The position numbers and the translations under genes are program-made. From Chrysemys picta bellii (Eukaryota; Chordata; Testudines; Emydidae), in assembly GCF_011386835.1 (NCBI RefSeq), contig NC_088797.1, positions 91,522,264 to 91,586,263 of the forward strand: DNA of 64,000 bases. Reading direction: 5' to 3'. Under the pieces are notes generated by a model. The model worked only from the letters and a program-made list of their open reading frames with translations, was not told where the DNA came from and ran no database searches. Position 1 is the stretch's first letter, and each line of letters begins with the position of its first letter. Below, piece by piece: positions 57,837 through 64,000 of the stretch.

Positions 57837-58306
57837 AAGGCTTATATCTTTAATTTTGGAAAAATAATTTCAACTAAAACTTAAGAAAACACCACATGAG
57901 AACTAATTTCCAGTCTGAGTGGTCTGAACCTTCTGATTTTGGATTGTTTTGTTTTTGGAGGGTTTGCAGTTGCAAGTGTCCAGAACAGAAACAATATCAT
58001 CAGCACCAGGAAGGGAAAGTCAAAGAAAACAAAATGTAATGCACTCTATGTAAAGAAGAAGGTAATTCAGAGGCAAATATAATGAGGGACTAAATTAAAT
58101 CAAATAAAAGATTTATATGAATTGATTGAAAATGAAAGGAAAAACCTGCACACAAATACAGAACTGAATAAGAAAATAATAGATTAAAATAAATGCATAT
58201 GCTGCAATATTGACTTCATTTGTTTAAACACATTTGAGGTTGAATAACTCAAGAGCTGTATTTTTAAACCCAAAGTTGGCAAGTAATTGACAAATTAATA
58301 CACCAG

Positions 58307-58997
58307 TGTGATGGGTTTGTACCTGGCTACACCCCACCCCACAAAGAAGCAGCAAAGGTGGGTCTTCCAAACATGACTAGAAAGGCCTCATTGAAGCAGC
58401 CAACCAGAGACAAGCAGGCTCAGCTAAAACAAGATGCAGGGCCTGAGCAGTTCATGAGTGGGACAAGAAGGGATGCTCCACTCTGGCCACAGGAACTTGA
58501 TGGGTTGCATTTACTGGATGTGGGAGTGAGAGGACCTGAGAACTTTAACCCTGAAGTAACAGGTGAAAGGAAAGGGACCATATGGGAACAGGCCCAGTGA
58601 ATGCAGCAGCAACTACTTAAGGAGAGCAGTACATGGCTGCTGTATATAGAATCTCTATATCATAAACAAGAATAATGGGTGGGTCTGGGTTCCTCCACCA
58701 GCCACTGGGAAGGTGATCTAAACCCTAAGAAGGGGACAAGGCTTGTTTAGAGCCTGAGTGAAGAGTGGGATTTAAAGGGCCTAGAGATGGGGCTCAAGAT
58801 TGTTGAGGGCTGACAGTGTGTTGAACACTTTGCTTCTTTGAAAGGGGTGCATTCTTTTAATTGTGTGACTTGGCCGGAGGGCTGAGTCATTGAAGACCAA
58901 GGTCAACAACCTACAGGGGGTGCCAGAAGTAGGAAAAGTCTGGCAGTACTACACCCAGCCACTAGGATGCACTCAGGAGGTGAGTGTCCCTGTCACA
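58307..58997 (+). mobile_element. probable solo LTR, 691 bp
   Basis: It starts TGTGATGGG and ends CCCTGTCACA, the TG...CA pattern with inverted TGTGA/TCACA ends. The flanks ACCAG (58302-58306) and AACAG (58998-59002) match 4 of 5, as expected for a short target duplication. It includes the phrase GGACTTGGCCGG-like CTTGGCCGGAGGGCTGAGTC (58870-58888). The small open frame inside is not a gene. Orientation is assumed. Confidence 0.55.
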
Positions 58998-59002
58998 AAC
59001 AG

Positions 59003-62000
59003 TCTTTAAATTACTGTTAGGCTAAGCAGAATCTTTTTTCCAGTGAAAGTGTTCCTTTTTTGTTCTTGGATACATACCAGAAGGCCAGCCGGACTCGAAT
59101 ACCCCCTTACACTTGCTGGAATAAGATCAGGAGTTTCCAATTATTCATTAAATAATTTAGTAATTTTGATGGATTTGGGTTAATATAAATGAAAATAATT
59201 TCCTGTGAAGAAATCCAGAACTAATGAGAAATTGTCATGCAGAAATATGCCTGGTTGGCAGTTGGCCAACTGAAATAATTTGCATATCTGATTTGAATCA
59301 CTTATAAAGGATTGTTCCTGGTAGGCGCATGGAGAAGTTTGAGGGACGAGAGCTTAGAATATCTTCCTTCTGTTACAGTTCTTCCGTGTGATTTTAAAAG
59401 TATGGGGGTGAAGATAATATAAGATGACAGTTATATTCCTTGTACAATGACCAAACTCCTTCCATAAGGGACTGTACTTAACCAAAACCATTGCAAGGTT
59501 AGAGAGCAGCTACAGATCAGGCTTCCTGAAATGTGAAAGAATGCATGCCATTTAAAACCATTTCTGAAAAGTAGCTCCATTTCATGATTAGCTTTTGATT
59601 TACAGGCGTCTTTCCTAACCCATCAGTCCCTACCATTAAGGAAAACATTGTGGTCTAGGTTCATATTTGAGAGTCTCTGTCTAGCTCTGTGACCTACATG
59701 TCATTATGACCTGAAACAGAACTATAAAGTCTTTTATATGAAGTTGGGATGTATTTAAGATTTCTTGGGTATTTCTTTTATTTTTAAAAAAAGTAATCCT
59801 TGGGTACAGAGTTTGACTAGAATGAATTATGTGTTTGTGTTCTTTAAAAGTAATGTATGACAATTAGTAGTCATAAATCTTGGTATATATATGCATTTAT
59901 TCACTACCAGATTGGAAAAACATGCTCTTTGAACATGTTATGCTGTGGCCCCCGCATTAAGCACAAATACCAGTCATTCTTCAGTGCAGTCAGTCACTCA
60001 CTAGCCTTGTTTCGAGTAACAAATTAACCCATTGCTGATAACAGTTGTCAGCAAAGAGTACAACTGAAGTACAGTGCTGAGAACTGAATGATGACAGGTA
60101 TGAATAGGACAAAAATGTGTTTTGGCACAGGTTTTGAAACAGTGGTTAAGCATTGCAAAGAGGCAGCCGTGGGTCAGTTTACAAGACTACATAGAGCAGA
60201 AATTTAAATATATAGTGACATTGCTGATATTTAAAACACAATAGGGTAGTTGTTACATGCAACTAAAGGATGGTCTAGTATAAAGTACTACTACAAAAGC
60301 AATGTTACAACAGTTACTGACTGCTCCAAAATGACAGATGGGTCCAAAGCATCCCTGGTAATATTGTAGGTGAAATGGAGCTTGTGTTATTGCAGAGTAC
60401 CAAAATGGTTGTCACTGTGTGATATCAAATACTGTTCAGAATGAAAATAAATAAACTTACTTTTATATATATGATGGCAAAGTTAATACCTAGACAAATA
60501 GCTACATTTAAACTTCAGAAACAAAGAGCAAGGTCCTAAGTCCTCTTTTTTTCTTGTCCACACTTTTATCCAGGGTTTTCCTAAACTAATGGGAATACTG
60601 AAGTACTGTAGCCAGTTGTATAACAGCCCCTTTGCAGATCCTGGCATGGGGCAGGGTCTGGATTGTTGGTAGGAAAAGTGGGCTTGGCTAAAATGCTGTT
60701 ACACTTCAGCTGCCTGGTGGTATCGCTATCTTTCCAACACCCAAATCACTGAGCTCCACGGAGCATGGTACTCGTGTAACTGAGAATCTGACAGGTACAG
60801 TTAGTTTTCTTAAGAGCTTTATGGAGGAATAAGATTGGCAGATGCATGTTCATTTACCGTTACCTATCACATACTTCTTGAGGTGGTGAGGGGCTGACAC
60901 TAGATGTGCTAATGTTATATTAACTCATCTTCATGAAAAGAAGAGGAGAATTGACAACGTGTCCTATTGCCTCAGGGCTGCTCTGTATTGTATTGGCTTC
61001 TAAATACCCTCTACGTAGCTGTTTAACCAGCTAAGACTCACTGGAACATGGTGATCTCCAGCCATAGCCTGCAGTTGCCAATGAGCCTGGCAGCTGGTGG
61101 TGCAGAGCTGTCTGCACCAGCTCTATGCCAGCTAGGGATTCTTCTGCACAGGAGAAATGCTCAGCTGTATGTTTGGTGCAGCTTTAACTCCTCTTTGTGC
61201 CACCAGACAAATATATTAGGAGTCTTAGCATCAGACATGATGAGGCCTTTCATTTTTAGAGGGTGTTTTTATATGGAAGTGTCATAAAATGTTACAGCTA
61301 ACAGAAACACAGCATTGGATAAAGTAACTTTTTTACAGGCGGAAAATGACCAAAGACGGGGGTAAGGTAGAATAAAACAGTTAAAAGTAGTAAACTGTCA
61401 AATAATCTTAAACACTCATTGAAGTGAGGAAAGATTACAAGGATGCAGTAAATGGAGAATAGTGAGGGAGGATCAGTACTCTAACTGTACAGTTGGCTAC
61501 ACTGAATGGAAATTTAAGACAAGGTATGAAGGGAGGGAGATTGTTGAGAAATGAAACACAAGCAAAAGCGTGACCTCAGTGAGAAGAGTCAAGGCAAAGA
61601 GCTGCCTCTCCTCCACTAAGATTGGTATAGCAGAGAGAGAGGCAGAGGAGTTGGTGTTGGAAACTCAGAGGAATAGTGTTGTGTTATACTGATTCAATGT
61701 CTGTACAGTATGTATGTGTTCAAAATGAATTGATAATTTGGCACAGATTTTCTTATTTAATAACAAAGAACCATTCCTACCATTGTCAGGACACAATTAT
61801 TCCAAGAACAGATGAATCTGACATTGTTGGCTGATGTCCTCTCCTACTCCCTCTGCCCAAGAACCACCTACTACTTACTTATTTACACTACAGTAAGATT
61901 GATTGCTTCTGGCAAACTTCATTTTTCCATCATAAGTAGAAGGGATAAAGGAACTATTTGACTAAAAACAAACACCCATCTATCTTAACCCTTCTTATGT

Positions 62001-62148
62001 AACACAGCTGGCCACTTGTGGTTAAACTCTGAATTGATAACTGGCAAGTCGCTGCCAGTTGGCTATTAAATATATTACCTGTTATTTTTTTAGATTCGAG
62101 ATTCCAAAATAAGCAAAAATGTGCATAGTTATTAATAATAACCATCCG
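59003..62148. other. intronic sequence, nothing recognised
   Basis: About 3.1 kb, the longest stretch here without a repeat I can name. No exon-like signal was found either. Confidence 0.4.
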
Positions 62149-62149
62149 A

Positions 62150-62243
62150 CAAAGTGGGTATTGCATCCGTTGCATCCGACGAAAGTTCATGCTCAAATAC
62201 ATCTGTTAGCCTATAAGGTGCCACAGGACTCTCTGCTCCAATA
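62150..62243 (-). mobile_element. SINE fragment, minus strand
   Basis: ACAAAGTGGGTATTGCATCCG, TTGCATCCGACGAAAGTTCATGCTC and CATCTGTTAGCCTATAAGGTGCCACAGGACTCTCTGC: the same SINE family as 44615-44770, with a local duplication of GCATCCG. Confidence 0.8.
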
Positions 62244-62844
62244 ATAACCAAATCATTCATGTGAATTAATTAACTTTCCACACTCTTCATTGTTTAGGAG
62301 GTCCCCAACTGTAAAAAAATTGCTAGTACTTTCTAGATATTGTTCCATTCTGTAATTAGGACAGAGAAACAGCATTATATAGCTAACTGTTTCTTAATTC
62401 TAGGAACTTACAAGGTCTGCTCTGGATGTTCTAGCACCATATGACTCCTAAAACTCACATCACCATATAATTTCCCTTCTGCAAAATGAGTACAGTACAT
62501 GTATATTCACAGAATTGTATTTCTGTTCAAGTAACAGCTCTATTAAACTATTTACAGGTTCAAAGTTGTACATGTAGTTATAAATAGTTAACTATACATA
62601 AGATTTGTTGTAAACTTGTTTCATATGTATTTGCTCTCCTTCCCTACACATGTGTGTGTAAATGCAGGAGACTGGACACTATTTGCACTAGATATAAAAA
62701 TGCTAGATACCATGGTGATTACTGCATTGAAGATGCCTATCACAGAAACTGCTAATCTGAGATTATACATTTTTGCATTAAAGTGGATTTCTGATTAAAT
62801 TTTAAAAAAGCTGAATAAAGAGGTGTTGGCAGTGGGAATAACGG

Positions 62845-62998
62845 CCCACAAAAGCCTGTTAAACCCAGGGTTGTGAGTTCAATCCTTGAGGGGGCCACTT
62901 ACGGATCTGGGGCAAAATCAGTACTTGGTCCTGCTAGTGAAGGCAGGCGACTGGACTCGATGACCTTTCAAGGTCCCTTCCAGTTCTAGGAGATAATA
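62845..62998 (+). mobile_element. tRNA-derived SINE with CR1-like tail
   Basis: AAAGCCTGTTAAACCCAGGGTTGTGAG and TTCAATCCTTGAGGGGGCCACTTA with a B box (GAGTTCAATCC), then ATCTGGGGCAAAATCAGTACTTGGTCCTG and the CR1-like tail GGACTCGATGACCTTTCAAGG/TCCCTTCCAGTTCTAGGAG. It is followed by (ATA)n at 63001-63020. Confidence 0.85.
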
Positions 62999-63000
62999 TA

Positions 63001-63020
63001 TAATAATAATAATAATAATA
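63001..63020. repeat. (ATA)n microsatellite at SINE 3' end
   Basis: Simple repeat TAATAATAA directly after the SINE tail. Confidence 0.9.
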
Positions 63021-63068
63021 AATGGAGATATCCTATTATTTCTGTTCCCATCTTGTGCTGTTGAGTGG

Positions 63069-63618
63069 CAGAGGTGAAAGTAAGCCGGTCTGATCTAGTA
63101 CGGTGTATCGGCAAGAGCTGGTACACAGCCAACTGTACTGGCAGGGGGCAGTTTCCCCAGGCCGGCAATTTAAAAGGGCCCTGGGCTCCAGGCAGCAGCA
63201 GCTGGAGCCCCGGGTCCTTTAAATCAACGCCAGAGCCCCAACGCCGGAGCCCCGGGAGTCCCGGCGACAGACATGAGCCCCGGGGCTCTGGCAGCGATTT
63301 AAAGGGCCAAGGGCTCCTGGCAGCAGCCGGAGCCCCTGGCCCTTTAAATCACCACCAGAGCCCTGGGGCTCCTGGCCACCGCCACAGCTACCCCTACCAT
63401 GAGGCTCTAGCAGTTATTTAAATGGCCCGGGGCTCCCAGCCGTTGCGACCGCAGCCGGAGCCCTGGGCCCTTTAAATCTCGATTTAAAGGGCCTGGGGAT
63501 TTAAAGTCCCTGCCTCTTCTGATTGAGGCCCCGCCCCCTTCCGGTTGAGGTCCCACCCACCCCACTCAGGACCCTGGCCCTGCATACTGGTAAGTCCTTT
63601 AAGTTACTTTCACCCCTG
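63069..63618. mobile_element. modular GC-rich hAT MITE, 550 bp
   Basis: The ends CAGAGGTGAAAGTAA and (reverse complement) CAGGGGTGAAAGTAA match 14 of 15. The flanks TTGAGTGG (63061-63068) and CTGAGTGG (63619-63626) give a 7-of-8 target duplication, so this is hAT-type. The interior consists of repeated, partly inverted modules of the form GGCCC-TTTAAA-TC and GAGCCCCGGGGCTC. TTTAAA occurs eight times by my count. The open frame across it is not a gene. Confidence 0.9.
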
Positions 63619-63626
63619 CTGAGTGG

Positions 63627-64000
63627 ACATAATTATACTTAGCAGTTCATTCCAAGTAATTGATTGCTTTCTTCAAGTAATTCATCAAATGTAATGTACA
63701 GATTCTCTGTGCTGTGCACTTGCATAAAACCTTCCCTCTGAAAATTAAAAATGCACATTACGAACATTAATTTTAACAACATTCCTTTGTAGTAGATAAG
63801 TTTTACTCTTTTATTGTTAAGGAAACTGAAACTGAGAGGCATGATTTGTCCAAGAACACCCTGAGCAAGAAAGAAGAACCTAACCGTTTTGTTTCCTAGA
63901 CTTATGGTTCAAATACTAGACAATATTGCCATAGAAACAAAACCATGTGATTTATGTGATCAATTTCAACCACTTGTAGCTCAGGTGCTGAGTAGCAAGC
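63627..64000. other. intronic sequence, nothing recognised
   Basis: Ordinary AT-rich intron to the window end. Confidence 0.4.

Overview
This window is intronic DNA from a reptile, most probably a cryptodiran turtle. The evidence is the repeat landscape: eight or more CR1-type LINE copies, tRNA-derived SINEs carrying a CR1-like tail, Penelope-like and tyrosine-recombinase (DIRS/Ngaro-like) retroelement remains, and many short palindromic hAT and mariner-like non-autonomous elements. The species call is an inference from remembered repeat families; no database was searched.

The host gene is PCDH15 (protocadherin-15, lower filament of the hair-cell tip link), read on the + strand. I can support two coding exons. 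One is a 15-nt microexon at 13517-13531 encoding DWQYE. The other is a 66-nt exon at 14202-14267 that begins the first cadherin repeat (DCKLA...EESRNG). Both have AG/GT splice sites and phase 1 at both ends. The signal-peptide exon and the rest of EC1 were not found here. I recognised no other host gene.

Layout. 0-9 kb: an LTR-like element on the minus strand, a G-rich degenerate repeat, a CpG-rich palindromic element, and a 2.5-kb DNA transposon (4691-7218) with CACTG...CAGTG inverted ends, a TTA target duplication and an almost intact transposase-like gene broken by one frameshift. 9-13 kb: a long CR1 copy and a nested stack of MIR, SINE and MITEs. 13.5-14.3 kb: the two PCDH15 exons. 15-29 kb: non-autonomous DNA elements, MIR, a gag-like retroelement fragment and unique intron. 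29.4-31.2 kb: a decayed retrotransposon with reverse transcriptase, RNase H, tyrosine recombinase and SGNH hydrolase (minus). 31-41 kb: MITEs, a Penelope-like fragment and CR1 fragments. 43.6-49.4 kb: an LTR-like block, a self-inverted SINE with a perfect 48-bp hairpin, and two long CR1 copies, one containing a SINE. 50.7-53.9 kb: a mariner-like MITE, a MIR and a decayed hAT transposon. 57-59 kb: a CR1 fragment and a probable solo LTR. 62-63.6 kb: two SINE fragments and a modular hAT MITE.

None of the mobile-element genes looks fully functional as it stands. The best-preserved is the CACTG/TTA transposon. The observations most worth following are that transposon, the PCDH15 microexon with its upstream TGC motifs, the YR/SGNH retroelement and the SINE hairpin.
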